The notes beneath the pieces were generated by a model. That model saw only the letters and a list, made by a program, of their open reading frames with translations. It searched no databases and was not told where the DNA came from. This document shows, piece after piece, positions 21,585-53,469 of a DNA stretch of 64,000 bases. This DNA is from Atrina japonica. Lineage: Eukaryota; Mollusca; Bivalvia; Pterioida; Pinnidae. How positions within the stretch are numbered: the first letter of the stretch is position 1; the number at the start of each line of letters is the position of its first letter. The DNA lies in the NCBI GenBank assembly GCA_030159075.1, contig BROG01000930.1, positions 62,001-126,000 of the forward strand, in the 5' to 3' direction. The position numbers and the translations under genes were made by a program.

Positions 21585-22650
21585 ACTTCTTTTTTCTTTT
21601 TTTCGAGATATTTTATTGCCATATTTTTAACAATTACACCACTACAAATGTTTTATGACTTTTTAACATCTACAAACAAATATATACAATGTATCATTCA
21701 CACACACTGTCTGGTTTGTATATAAAAGACACACAACAATGTTAATCAAGAACGACATTTGTTAAGTTGTATGAATACATTTAGTCAAATTAGAGTTAAG
21801 GAATTCCATCTTACTTCAAAATCATCTATTTTTCCCTCATTAACAAAAATTTGTTTTTCTATTTTTTGGTAATATTTCAAATATTGAATAAATCCATTGA
21901 AAATTGGTATGCTATTCTTTCTGCATTTTTTATATACATGGTATATAAAATTTTAGAAGAATGATTATGAGGTTCTGCAAGTTAGACATCTCCACACTGC
22001 CAAAGATAATGTCTCTGGAAGTAATTACTGAAATTTGTTGTGACTTCTCACTCATCCACTCTTTCAAATTCAACCAAAGGTTACTTTGAAAATCTACAAC
22101 ACCAAAAAAGATGTAAAATAGTTTCTTTTTCTTGCCTACAGAAAGTACACAAATCTTATTCAATTTATTTAATTTTATTTACATATGAATTTGTTGCTAG
22201 TGTTCCTTTTAAAAATCTATATTTTAACCAATGTAATTTTGAGTCCTTGGGCACTTGACAATATGACATTTAAGTATTTTGGAATTATAGGCCTTTGGAC
22301 AAAATTGTAATCCCGAATAATTTTAGTATTATTTTTCATGAAACATTTTATTTGTCTAATAAAGGAAATCAACATTTAAATCAAATTTTTCATCAAAGTT
22401 TTTGACACTTAAAATTTCAAAGTTTCCATTTTGAAATCATTAATGAATGATATTCCTTTATGATACCAACTGGCAATGAAAATTTCCTTTCTGTCAAATT
22501 TCAGAAAATCATTATACAAAATAGGAGTAACTAAAATGTTTTCCTTTGCAGTATTTCTAAACTTCAATAAAGATTCAAAAACATCCTTCCAAAAAGGACT
22601 TATGTATTTTAAATTTCTCTTCAAGTCATATTCTGGGGAGTATTGTTCAT
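21585..22650 (-). mobile_element. Decayed non-LTR retrotransposon, 3' part of ORF2
   Basis: The minus strand carries, in shifted frames, typical end-of-ORF2 features of L1/Tx1-like LINEs. These are a segment ending WYHKGISFINDF (around 22440), then a TNSYVNKIKL...C-type stretch (around 22160-22230), and then IIFG...LIIILLKFYI (around 21950-22015). The element ends near 21585 with an A-rich tail on the minus strand. The frame is broken between these parts, and the usual Cys/His spacing is incomplete, so it is a fossil. No endonuclease or catalytic reverse-transcriptase part is present. Confidence 0.6.
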
Positions 22651-24121
22651 AAATAAACTTTTTTGTACTCTCTTAATGCGTATTCGTAGGAACTTTCATC
22701 GTATTTTCAAAGTCCTATTCAGACTAATTTGTGAATTAATTGTGGAAAACATCTATATGGTGAAGCTGTAGGCTACCGACTGGGTACGTTTTACTGTCCA
22801 GGACAATCCAGACAAGTGGAACACCAATCAAATGCTCTGGAACACTGTCATGGACAAGCAATTTAGCCATAAATTTACATGAAGTAAAGTTTATTGACAT
22901 CTTTGAAATAACCACTTCCTGCCCTGGTACATTCAAGTGTAACATGTTCCAGAATGGTACTCTCGCAGTGAATTGAGCACACCCTTTATATTACTCATTC
23001 ACCAGGGTAAATTTAAAAATTCCTACAGAATCCAGCTAAACACTCCATTAATTCAGCAAATTTATTTTCATTTTTGTCGGTTAGGACTGGTTTTCTAATG
23101 AAAATGTCCAAAATTACAATAACATCCAGAAAATTACAATAACGTCCCCAGAATGTGTAATATTATGATAAAATGAGAATGAATCTGGAAGAGTATCATT
23201 TAAATTTTTCCATGAGGAATTAGTAGTTCTAAATCTTCTGATCCATGTAATTTTTAGACTTTAAATGAAAATATTCAAATTGACCATTTTTAAGCCTCCA
23301 ATGCAGGCATACTGGTATTTCTTAAATAAACTGAGTGTTATATTCAAGACTGCCAAATTGTCTGTAAGCTGCAAATGTCTTAAATCCCATATACTGGTAT
23401 GGTAAAAATAATTAGCCTACACAAAAGTGAAGTGCAACAAATTTGGATTGGTGCTACATAATGATGGCAATGCAATGAATGTGGTGTTTTCTTGTCTGTG
23501 ACATCCGTTATCCAACAGACCATGGGTTCTCCAATAAACAATAGCTCTTCACTTCTTATGTTCATTGCTTGGTGAATGCAACCATTTCTGTTTTTAGTTG
23601 TGATAAAAATCTAACCCCCAAACTTCTGGCTTGCAAACAATACATTGGTCAGAATATCTTAGTAGTTTGCTATGTAGTTGCCTCTAAAATTAATCTATGG
23701 GTTTACACACACATCTTCTTTTGTAAGTATGATGGAGATATATGTTATTGTAATTTACTGCAATAAATCTAGACATTAGCATTATTCATAAAACAGGAAT
23801 AGGTAAATTGATCTTAGTGATGTATACACCTCTGTTTAATTTTGCCTTCCTTCCAGATATGTTTAAAAATACTAACATCCTCTGTGGTCTTTGCAATATT
23901 ACAATATCTTCATCAATTTCAATGCAAATTAGGCATAAAAATCTGGTATATGAAAAATGTCAAAAATGTTCTATCTCATGACCTTGCTGTAAACTCATAC
24001 ATCACATGACCACCTATGTAAGTTTTTTTCTTAAAGGAAACATTATAGTGAGTGCATAAAGTGGATGTTTGTCCTCCAAAACATAAACCACATAACTCAT
24101 GTGAACAGGTATCTTACAAAT
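22651..24121. other. Intergenic sequence, nothing recognised
   Basis: AT-rich and without supported genes or repeats. Segments near 22690-23160 ('ggttttctaatgaaaatgtc') resemble 21100-21140, which suggests an old duplicated piece. Confidence 0.5.
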
Positions 24122-24215
24122 ACAGTGGAATACACACTAAAGGCCACCTCACTTAGCAGACCACCTGACATTTAGAACAATAAATATCCAATCTCTTAAT
24201 TTGTTCTTTTCTCTG
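24122..24215. mobile_element. Half copy of the CAGTGGAACCTCAC MITE family
   Basis: It starts 'tacagtggaatacacactaa', followed by 'ggccacctcacttagcagac', 'cacctgacatttagaacaa' and 'ccaatctctt'. This follows the left half of the element at 62394-62558, and the right terminal repeat is missing. Confidence 0.5.
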
Positions 24216-25885
24216 GGTCAGGTGAGCCAAAACAAATGAAATACAAAAAAGGAATGAATTGTTTAACAATTTTATTATCAGGCTGCCACTACTGACAGAT
24301 CTAGACATGTATTAACAAATGACCCATGGATAACATAAATGTATACAGGATATATATAGGTATTCCAACTATCGCATGGGATGAGCTATCAACAAAAATA
24401 GGTAGTTTACAACATCACAAGTCTTCAACAGTTGTCTTCAAGAGGAATGTACATTGTATAGGTGCAATAAGGACAAATATTTCAAATGACTTTGAAACTC
24501 AAATATCTATTTTCTACCACTTCATTCATATCTACACATGTATAAATAAGTTTTCTTCAAGGAAATTTGACAAACTGTAATATCTACCAGGGTGTAGCCA
24601 AAGCTATACATATCCAGGTCTAGTTTTGTATTGGCATTTACTTTTCTGTCCTAATATCATATGATATTAAGGCGGATAACAAAGTTTTGCTTTTACTTTA
24701 TCTTAACAATAATTAGAAATTACAGAACAATTTCCATGTTTTGCTGATCTAACGGTTTCTCCCAGATCCATAAATTTTCTTTGTTTTCACTCTCAACAGA
24801 CATTGGCTATACCCCACATCTACGTTTACATCACAAACAAGCTTTCTATTTAGTGTACAGTGTATACATATCATACATGGTTTCACACACTCTTAAAAAA
24901 CAAAATCAACCATGCAATGCCACTCAGCGTACCAAGATATATTCAGAAAATCTGTGTAAATTACTGTATCATCTATCTTTCATGGATGGTAAAGCACTTA
25001 TAAATCTGTACCAAATTCACTCTTAACAAACAAAAACACCTATACAAAAAGTCAGAATTACTATCATATACATATATATTGCACATCTGTAAAATAGTTT
25101 TAGTATTCCTTCTTTGAGGATTAAACTTCAAAATTCCTAAATTACTCCAATTCACGACTTCAGCAAGAGATAAGAAAATGAGAGACAGCTCATCAAACAC
25201 ATTGTTAAATATTCCTAAACTTTACTTACATCCTGTAATACAATGTATTTGTATCATCAGACTTCCATCTTGGACATTATACCGACCACATCTTATTTAT
25301 CTTGTATAAACTGCAAATTATAAAAGATTTTCTTCCGCTTCTTCCCAAGATAACCATAGCAAATCAAACTTAGTTATTTTAGAATATCAAATTTCAATAA
25401 ACTCCAAAACATTTATTAAAATCTTAAATAGATAAGAAATAAAGAATTTGGTTTGAGGAAAGTTTATCATTTAATGCTGACAAACTTATATATATACCTT
25501 TCTAAATATATTTAATTTAAAGCTGATGATGAATATCTTTTAGTTAAACTGCATGTATAAAATGTTGACAGAAAATATGATATAAAGACATTTCAAAAAT
25601 TGCACTGTCGGTTGTCCAAGAATGGTAAGAATATATCACCATTTTCTACGTAACACAATATAAAAAGTCATGGTTTAAAGTTTAGGTTTCTGAACTTTGA
25701 TAAGATAACAATCTCAAAAACTTGTGTTCAACACGCAAATGACAGAGAATCTGCTATAATCATACACTTGACATGTGAAATTGCAAAAAATGCATATTTT
25801 TAGTTCTAAAATTTATAAGTTTAATAAAGTGTACACAGTCACTGACATGATCACAGTTACACAGTACCAGAAGTTTTTGTTGTAC
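24216..25885. other. Intergenic sequence or distal 3' flank of Rab3, nothing recognised
   Basis: No exon, RNA gene or repeat family recognised. Several TTTATT words (AATAAA on the minus strand) could serve as distal Rab3 polyadenylation signals, but none stands out. Confidence 0.5.
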
Positions 25886-25888
25886 AAG

Positions 25889-25970
25889 TTGGTCTGGTGG
25901 AGTTGTGTATCCGGTGAAGTTGTGTATCTGGTGAGGTTGTGTATCCGGTGAAGTTGCACAGTCGTATTTT
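25889..25970. repeat. Short tandem of a GGTGGAGTTGTGTATCC-like motif
   Basis: Four imperfect copies of about 20 bp (gg.ctggtggagttgtgtat, ccggtgaagttgtgtatc and so on). The unit resembles a motif also seen at 927-946, 1123-1143 and 59779-59796, and inverted at 1351-1368 and 26560-26579. Confidence 0.7.
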
Positions 25971-26097
25971 TACAGGAAAATGATGGTCCATTATGATTTA
26001 GTCATTTAATTAGTTCTCTTTATATTTAACAAAAGAAAAGTTGTTGAATTTGAATTTTAAATAGTGTCTACGCAACACTCATAATTTTTTCAGTACC

Positions 26098-26303
26098 GTA
26101 ATATGGTGGCGACTAATTTTTATTGGTGGAGGAGAATCCGGTTACATTGTACCCGGGGAGCAATGACCGGCCTTCCACAAGTAAACTGGCAAACTTTCTC
26201 ACAAAAATCAGCTTCAGCAACACTTGAATCTGCACTGACAGGAAGTGAGACACTTAATGGTTTAAAGCACAATGCTCTAACCACTCGGCCCCTAGCTGTG
26301 AAT
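26098..26303 (-). mobile_element. tRNA-derived SINE, family 2 (best-preserved copy)
   Basis: Read on the minus strand from the right end, the head GGCCGAGTGGTTAGAGCATT (near 26271-26290) is a clear tRNA box A. GATTCAAGTG (near 26224-26233) is a weakened box B. The body with 'tttctcacaaaaatcagc' and 'tggtggaggagaatccgg' follows. Confidence 0.7.
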
Positions 26304-26599
26304 TTCTACGGAATTATCTGATATTCACCAAACAGCAACTAGAACAACCAAACTAATACTTTATTTCTCAGATTTACTTGAAAAACAATGATTTGAAACA
26401 CAAGGTACGCATTGTTTTCACTGTTGTATAGGTTTTATTTGGTAGTACAATGTATTTGTATTCATTTCAGGGTGCCGGAAATTTTTCTTTCAATGATTTG
26501 ATGGTTTCCTTCAATAAAACTGCCTGTAATAGCTTGCAAATCAAACAATAATACCTTAAATGTGCAACTCCACTGGACAGCATCATAAGATTTGAGGAT

Positions 26600-28435
26600 T
26601 TCCTTACTTCTGTCTTGTATTATCAAGAGACAGATTGTAATAACAGTTAAATTATTGTTAATATATTCCCCCAGTACTTCAGGCCAAAGATTTAGTTTAG
26701 TTGGAAACAATAAATAATCAGTAAAACTCAAAAAACTGAGTTAGGAATACACACAAAAATAATCCACAACCTCAAGTAATATATAATGTTTATATGCTAT
26801 ATTTTCTATTTTGTGATTATACTGATATAAATCATACAATGTTTGCAGATATATTTATATTAACTATATTAAATTACCATACAGTGTAAAACCAAACACA
26901 AAATGAAAGTGAAAGTAGACATTTGACATACTTAGAATATACCTACAACATAGAAAATGCGCACTTAATCCACATTTTTAAAAACTTCACCAGCAGACAG
27001 ACCTTTACAAAGTTTTGCATTAACAGATACATGTAAATCTGTCTCAAACAGTTGGACAATTGATGACTTCCCAATCAGACCTATAAGTGTTGTAATGGAA
27101 GATAAATCTTACTTCCTTAACCATTAGACCTACAAGTTTTGCAATGGTAGATAAATCTGTCTTAAACAGTCTGGATTTTTAAACTGATAACTAGGCGTAC
27201 CAATTTTTTTTTCAATGAAGTCATCGAAATGTTGTTGCTGTCAGGGGTGCTATCTTCTTGAGTTAGAATATCCAACTTTTCAGTATGCTTACATTCACCA
27301 TAAAACATGATAATTAAAAAATAAGAGAAATCTGAAATAGGCTATAAAAGTATTGTATACCCATGTAAACAAAGGAAATATAACAAAAGGCCATTTGAAC
27401 TTATAATACAATAAATAATATCTGTAAACAACATAAACAATGGAAAGAAAAACAGAAGAAAAATGTATAAATTAAGGCTGGATTTCATAAACTTGTAAAT
27501 TGAAAACAGGTTAAGTAAATGTATAACAAAGATTTAACAAAAGTGGAATGCCTTAGATGAATATAAATCACATGTAATTACTTCTCTGGTCCCTGCATCA
27601 TTCTGAGCGATAGCTTTACAGGATATTTGAAAAAAATTAATAGTTGACAGGAATGTTCTTAAAATTCTTAATCCAAGAAGAAACAATCTGGATTAAAGTT
27701 CTTGATATTTTGAAGCCAATTTGACACATCATTATGGATTTGTAATCACATTTAATGTGAATTTCCTGTTGAAAGATGTATGTCAAAAATGTAAAATTAT
27801 CTCCCTTGAACATTTGGGATAACATTCAATGTTTATTTGGCAGTTTATGCATATGACTTGATACATGTATTTAAACAAGAACAAAAAGCTAATAGATAAT
27901 AATTTCATTCAATGACACAGCATTTTACAGAAGAACAAAGCAATGAAACATTGTAAGAGCAGACATTATGAAAAAATTGGTCTTTACTATTTAAGAATGT
28001 CCGTAACCACTACATACATTTGAAAATTATATTTCAGAAAAAATGTATGTCAAGACATAAACTCTCACATGCACTTTGACAGTGGGTGGTCAATATGCGA
28101 GTCTGACTCTGTAACTAATATTTACATAAGTCAGTCAAATTGTCAATATCGCCTTGTGGGAAATACAAAATTCTATTCAATGGTAGTGTCATGCACACAG
28201 AAAGAAAATGAATTACACAAATATTTATTTCCCTTTAAATAACTATGAATTAGTGAACTGCAAAAGTACATGTGATGCATTTGGCTTTAGAAAACAATTT
28301 GCATTTCAAAAATGAAATGATGAAATAATTTCTTTTAATCAATGATGTCACTTACCACAAAGATACACCTATGTATACTTATTACTTAAACAAACAACTA
28401 CTGCAATCAGTGACCCAATTTGTAATAGTCATGTA
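26600..28435. other. Intergenic sequence, nothing recognised
   Basis: AT-rich, without supported exons or tandem arrays. A block near 27040-27180 ('acctataagtgttgtaatgg' against 'acctacaagttttgcaatgg') looks like an old short duplication. Confidence 0.5.
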
Positions 28436-28437
28436 TG

Positions 28438-28795
28438 GCAGAACTACCAATGTATAACATGTAATAACACAAGTGGGTCAAGTATGATTAAGTGTTACCA
28501 ATTATTTACCTGTAATAGCACACAGGGTCAAGTATGACAAAGTACTACCACTGTATTACATGTAATAACACACAGGGTCAAGTATGACAAAGTACTACCA
28601 CTGTATTACATGTAATAACACACAGGGTCAAGTATGACAAAGTACTACCACTGTATTACATGTAATAGTACTACCAATGTATTACATGTAATAGCACACG
28701 GGGTCAAGTATGACAAAGTACTACCACTGTATTACATGTAATAGTACTACCAATGTATTACATGTAATAGCACACGGGGTCAAGTATGACAAAAA
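28438..28795. repeat. Tandem repeat, about 50 bp unit
   Basis: The unit 'cacagggtcaagtatgacaa' plus 'agtactaccactgtattaca' plus 'tgtaataaca' is repeated about six times, some copies shortened. Confidence 0.9.
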
Positions 28796-28956
28796 ACTAT
28801 GAGAGACAGGGAAATAATGATTTCAGACAGTGTAATAGTGATAACAATAAACACAACACAGAGTGCTCAGAAATCTAGCTATGTACATTGTTATTTACTT
28901 TGACATCCCAAAATAAAGGTGGATAGAATTTCTAATACACCATGAAACAGTGGCAA

Positions 28957-28985
28957 TCATCATCATCATCATCATCATCATCATA
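28957..28985. repeat. (ATC)n microsatellite
   Basis: About nine perfect CAT/ATC triplets. Confidence 0.95.
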
Positions 28986-29425
28986 ATGAAAGCTAATATG
29001 AACTACACAATAAGACAAGTTCATGCAGATTTTAACATACCAGTGTTTAACAATGATATCTATCTTAGAAGGTCATGCACATTTGAAGAAAGTATGCAAC
29101 ACTATGAAAATTGAATGAATGACTGCATCATCTCAAATGTAAACTTTTGTCAGATGAACGGTAAATGTTACTTTGTGTCCCTTTACATTGAGCACTTGAT
29201 AAAGTGTCCAAGTACCTAATAGCTGTCAACTACTCAATCTCATATCAAAATGACAGGTGTTCAAAGACAAAAGGGAGATAACTTCTTGACAAAATGGGGT
29301 TAGACAGCCACATGTACTGCATCACTGGGTTAAAAGACTACTGCAGAATAAATACAAAGATAAAAGGAGAGGCTTAACCACATTTTGTGAATTGTTTCAT
29401 TTCAATCATAAAATGATAAACTACC

Positions 29426-29431
29426 TTTATT
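29426..29431 (-). terminator. Candidate polyadenylation signal of Rab3
   Basis: AATAAA on the minus strand about 460 nt after the Rab3 stop codon. It is one of the nearest such words, but others lie further downstream. Confidence 0.3.
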
Positions 29432-29890
29432 TCATTTTCATTTCCCCCCGAACGTTTTGAAATTAAAAAGATACGACTGAATGTATGACTTCAGGGAAAT
29501 CATGAAAACTCCTAACAGTTGACACAGACCATTCAAATATGTCGGTAAGTTGTGTTGGGAAGCACGTTGTCAACCTCCAGGTGTCACAAATACTATACAA
29601 TTAATACTGTGCTACATATATACTGCATTATTAGTTACCAAACTGTTAATAAAGTGAATACAGATCTTAAAAAAAGGGGGAGGGGCATAGAAACAAAAGT
29701 GAATGGCGTATGGATTTCTATTTCAACATGTATTTTGATGACAGACAATGAGATTCTTACATTCACAGGGCCGTTCCCTACTTATATACTTTATGAAAGA
29801 GAGCTAATGTTACAGTTAGCAGTATGAAATTTCTAAATTTCAGTAACCAGATAGACTCTGCCCCTACAGTTATGTTCCTCTTCCATTTCT

Positions 29891-48584
<18,694 letters not shown>

Positions 48585-49276
48585 CTGGAATTAAAAAAGA
48601 AATAACGATAATTGTAAGTAGATAAAAACAGTTAAAATTCAGTTTTGTACTACCGGTAGTTACAATTTAATTTGTTATAAGATAAAAGGACAGCAAAATG
48701 GCTAATATTGAATTTCTCTGTATTAACTTGTCTTTAAGGCAGGAATCTGAACAACGATATTGCTGATCTGTAAATGTGGTGAGACTAAATTGGCAATGTT
48801 CCAAATACTGTAAAAATCATGTAGCTTACAGCTTTAACATTAGTTGTATAAATGTCAACCAACAACTTCAACCAACATTCATTTTTTTGCAAAAATATAT
48901 ATAATTATAAGTAGTGCATAGTTTTTAAAAACTTATCATGATTCATATCACTGTACTGCGCCCTAGACTACTGTACTTTGATCCAAATTTACAGATATGT
49001 TTATAGGTAGCTATAGGTGTTCACTATTCCAAAAATCTATGGCATGAAAACTTTGTTTATCATTCTGCCTATCCCATACATGTAGCTGTCTTTGTAAAAA
49101 TAAAAAATAAAAAAATAAATTGAGCAAAGAACCTCAATCTATCTGACAGAAACCAAAAAGATGACAAAAATGTGCGCTTGCCTTGAGCTCTGATCTTGTG
49201 GGCATAAAACTTTGAAGGTTTTTGGACTAATATCATGGCTTTGTCAGATCTGGGACATGCTCACATTCATACAGAT
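48585..49276. other. Presumed Rab3 5' intron, nothing recognised
   Basis: AT-rich sequence upstream of the Rab3 start, beginning with the acceptor's pyrimidine tract (minus strand). Confidence 0.5.
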
Positions 49277-52130
49277 CTAACACATTTTTATATTGTTATT
49301 GAGATCTAAGACATTTTTATATTGTTATTGAGATATAAGACATTTTTATATATTGATCTAAGACATTTATGATTGTTATCTAAGACATTTTTATATTGTT
49401 ATTGAGATCTAAGACATTTTTTTATTGTTATTGAAAAGACATTGTTATTATAAGACATTTTTATATTGAGATCTAAGACATTTATTTATTGTTATTGAAA
49501 TCTAAGACATTTATTTATTGTTATTGAAATCTAAGACATTTTTACATTGTTATTGAGATCTAAGACATTTTTTTATTGTTATTGAAATCTCAGACATTTT
49601 TTTATTGTTATTGAAATCTAAGACATTTTTATATTGTTATTGAGATCTAAGACATTTTTATATTGTTATTTTTTACAGCTATCAGATCTAAGACATTTTT
49701 ATATTTTTTACATCTGACTATTCAGAGATCTAAGACATTTTTTTATGAAATCTAAGACATTTGTATATTGTTATTGAAATCTAAGACATTTTTACATTGT
49801 TATTGAGATCTAAGACATTTTTATATTGTAATTGAGATCTAAGACATTTTTTACATTGCTATTCAGATCTAAGACATTTTTATATTGTTATTGAAATCTA
49901 AGACATTTTTACATTGTTATTGAGATCTAAGACATTTTTTACATTGTAATTGAGATCTAAGACATTTTTTACATTGCTATTCAGATCTAAGACATTGAAA
50001 TCTAAGACATTTTTTACATTGTATTATTTGTTATTGCTAAATCTAAGAAGACAATCTAAGACATATTTTATATTGTTATTGAGATCTAAGACATTTTTTT
50101 TTTATATTGTTATTGAGATCTAAGACATTTTTAATATTGTAACTGAGATCTAAGACATTTTTAATATTGTTATTGAAATCTAAGACATTTTTATATTGTT
50201 ATTGAGATCTAAGACATTTTTAAATTGAGATCTAAGACATTTTTATTGATTGAAATCTAAGACATTTTTATTTTATGAAATTTTTACATTGTTATTGAGA
50301 TCTAAGACATTTTTTATATTGTTATTGAGATCTAAGACATTTTTACATTGTAATCGAGATCTAAGACATTTTTATATTGTTATTGAAATCTAAGACATTT
50401 TTATATTGTTATTGAAATCTAAGACATTTTTTATATTGTTATTGAGATCTAAGACATTTTTATATTTTTTTGCATTGTTATTGAGATCTAAGACATTTTA
50501 TACATTGCTATTCAGATCTAAGACATTTTATATTGTTATTGAAATCTAAGACATTTTTTTAATCGAGATTGTAACATTTTTTAGATGTAATTGAGATCTA
50601 AGACATTTTTTACATTGCTATTCAGATCTAAGACATTTTTATATTGTTATTGAAATTTTCTAAGCTATTCAGATTAAGACATTTTATATTGTTATTGAGA
50701 TCTAAGACATTTTTTACATTTTTTAAGACATTTTGTACAATTGAAATCTAAGACATTTTTTTTGTTATTGTCTATTGATTGAGATCTAAGACATCATTGT
50801 AAGACATTTTTAATATTGTAGACTGATTTTTAATATTGTAACTGAGATCTAAGACATTTTTAATATTGTTATTGAAATCTAAGACATTTTAATATTGTTA
50901 TTGAGATCTAAGACATTTTTTAATATTGAGATCTAAGACATTTTTATTATTGTTACATTTTAATATTGTTATTGAGATACATTAATTGAGACTAAGACAT
51001 TTTTATTGATAAGACATTTTTTACATTGAAATCTAAGACATTTTAATTGTTATTAAGTTTTACATTGTTATTGAAATCTAATGGAGACTAAGACATTTTT
51101 TTTACATTGCTATTTATTGAGATTGAGATCTAAGACACTTTTATTGAAACATTATTTTTATTGATTGAGATCTAAGACATTTTTTTGTACATCTAAGACT
51201 ATTTATTGAGATCTAAGACATTTTTATATTGTTATTGAAATCTAAGACATTTTTTTGTACATCTAAGAATTTTGTTATTGTTATTGAGATCTAAGACATT
51301 TTATTTTTTATATTGTATATTATTGAGATCTAAGACATTTTTTTGTACATTGCTATTCAGATCTAAGACATTTTTAAGACATTGAAATCTAAGACATTTT
51401 TATATTGTTATCTGAAATACTGAAATCTAAGACATTTTTTTTTTTTTATGAGATTAAGTTATTGAGATCTAAGACATTATTGTTATGAAATCTTGTTATT
51501 GAGATCTAAGACATTTTTAATATTGTAACTGAGATCTAAGACATTTTAAGACATTTTAATTTTTATTGAAATTAAGACATTTTTTACATTGTTATTGAAA
51601 TCTAAGACACTTTTTACATTTTTTATAAGACATTGTTATTGAGATCTAAGACATTTTTTACATTGTTATTTAGATCTGAGACATTTTCATATTGTTATTG
51701 AAATCTAAGACATTTTATATTGTTATTGAGATCTAAGACATTTTATATTGTTATTGAGATCTTAGACATTTTTTACATTGTAATTTAGATCTAAGACATT
51801 TTTGATATTGTTACTGAGACCTAAGACATTTTTTACATTGTTATTGAGATCTAAGACTAAGACATTTTTTTCATTGTAATATTGTTATATTTTAGACCTA
51901 AGACATCTTTTATATTGTTATTGAGATCTAAGACATTTTTTAAATTGTTAATAAGATTAAGACATTTTACATTGTTATTTAGACCTAAGACATTTTTATA
52001 TTGTTATTGAGATCTAAGACATTTTCTATATTGTTAATAAGATATGACATTTTACAATGTTATTTAGACCTAGACATTCTTACTTTGTTTATTTTAGACC
52101 CAAGACATTTTTAAATTTTGATTTAGATCT
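49277..52130. repeat. 29-bp minisatellite array, about 2.85 kb
   Basis: The unit is 'gagatctaagacatttttat' plus 'attgttatt' (29 bp). About a hundred copies show many truncations, shifts and T-run length changes, so the array is old and scrambled. It is strongly T-rich on the plus strand and has no open frames of note. Confidence 0.95.
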
Positions 52131-52541
52131 GAAATGTTGCTATAAATAAAATAATGTTACAAGTAATGAAGTATTTGATAATCAATATAAATTTGTCACT
52201 TAAGTTTCAGTTTTACAACTTAATCAAGTATGAGATAAATATCTTCCTAAACAAATACAAAAGCACGGATCATTTAACAAACTCTGTTCATGATTTCCAA
52301 TAACTTCCAAAGCTTTATTGTTATCATTGAAATGTGAATCTTCAATGAGACTTTCCCTAGCTACTTTTGAACAATAAATCACAGTCTAATCAATATGATA
52401 TACTGCAGATCACTGATAACTGTTTACTTTAAGAGTTGTGTGTGTATGACAGATCAATAGTACTGGCATCCTAAGCAGGGATGGCATAGTCACAGGATAT
52501 TTTGTCAAATCTATATTTGGTTTTCTTTACGTTTATTTCTG

Positions 52542-52735
52542 ACACAGTGTGGACAGTGCTACCTCCATGTAAAAACTTAAGTATCAATGATAGAGTCAAT
52601 AATGTTTATATATAAAATTAATATACGTTATTTCAGATGATTAACTAACAGAGTGTGGACAGTGCTGCCTCCATGTAAAAACTTAAGTATCCATGATTGA
52701 GTTATTAATGTTTATATATAAACTTGATATATCGA
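52542..52735. repeat. Two-copy direct repeat, about 75 bp
   Basis: 'gtgtggacagtgctacctcc' plus 'atgtaaaaacttaagtatca' plus 'atga..gagt.a.taatgttt' occurs at 52550 and again at 52653. Confidence 0.8.
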
Positions 52736-52857
52736 ATTCAACTTTAGTATCTGCTATCAAATGCAATGGTTATCCCATTAATATTCTAACACACCTCTTT
52801 GTTCCAAGAACATCTACGGTACAACTTTCTATGATGTCATTCGGAAAAGAGTAAAAG

Positions 52858-53465
52858 AACAGTGCAAGTATTGCCAACTCTTGATGTTTAGTCATATTTA
52901 CAACAAAAAAAGAACAGTGCGAGTATTGCCAACTCTTGATGTTTAGTCATATTCATATTTACAACAAAAAATGAACAGTGCCAGTATTGCCAACTCTTGA
53001 TGTTTAGTCATATTTACAACAAAAAAAGAACAGTGCGAGTACTGCCAACTCTTGATGTTTAGTCATATTTACAACAAAAAATGAACAGTGCCAGTATTGC
53101 CGACTCTTGATGTTTAGTCATATTTACAACAAAAAAAGAACAGTGCAAGTATTGCCAACTCTTGATGTTTAGTCATATTTACAACAACAAAAAGAAAAGT
53201 GCCAGTATTGCCAACTCTTGATGTTTAGTAATATTTACAACAAAAAAAGAACAGCGCGAGTATTGCCAACTCTTGATGTTTAGTCATATTTACAACAAAA
53301 AAAAGAACAGTGCCAGTATTGCCAACTCTTGATGTTTAGTCATATTTACAACAAAAAAAGAACAGCGCGAGTATTGCCAACCCTTGATGTTTAGTCATAT
53401 TTACAACAAAAAAAGAACAGCGCAAGTATTGCCAACTCTTGATGTTTAGTCATATTTGCAACAAA
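52858..53465. repeat. 55-bp minisatellite, about 11 copies
   Basis: The unit has 'gaacagtgcgagtattgcca', 'actcttgatgtttagtcata' and 'tttacaacaaaaaaa'. Copies are well conserved and the A-run varies. No coding potential. Confidence 0.95.
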
Positions 53466-53469
53466 ACAG

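Noticed and set aside
26220..26303. Genuine tRNA gene on the minus strand
   Set aside because: Box A is good but box B is altered, the stems do not close, and the sequence continues into a repeat body found elsewhere.
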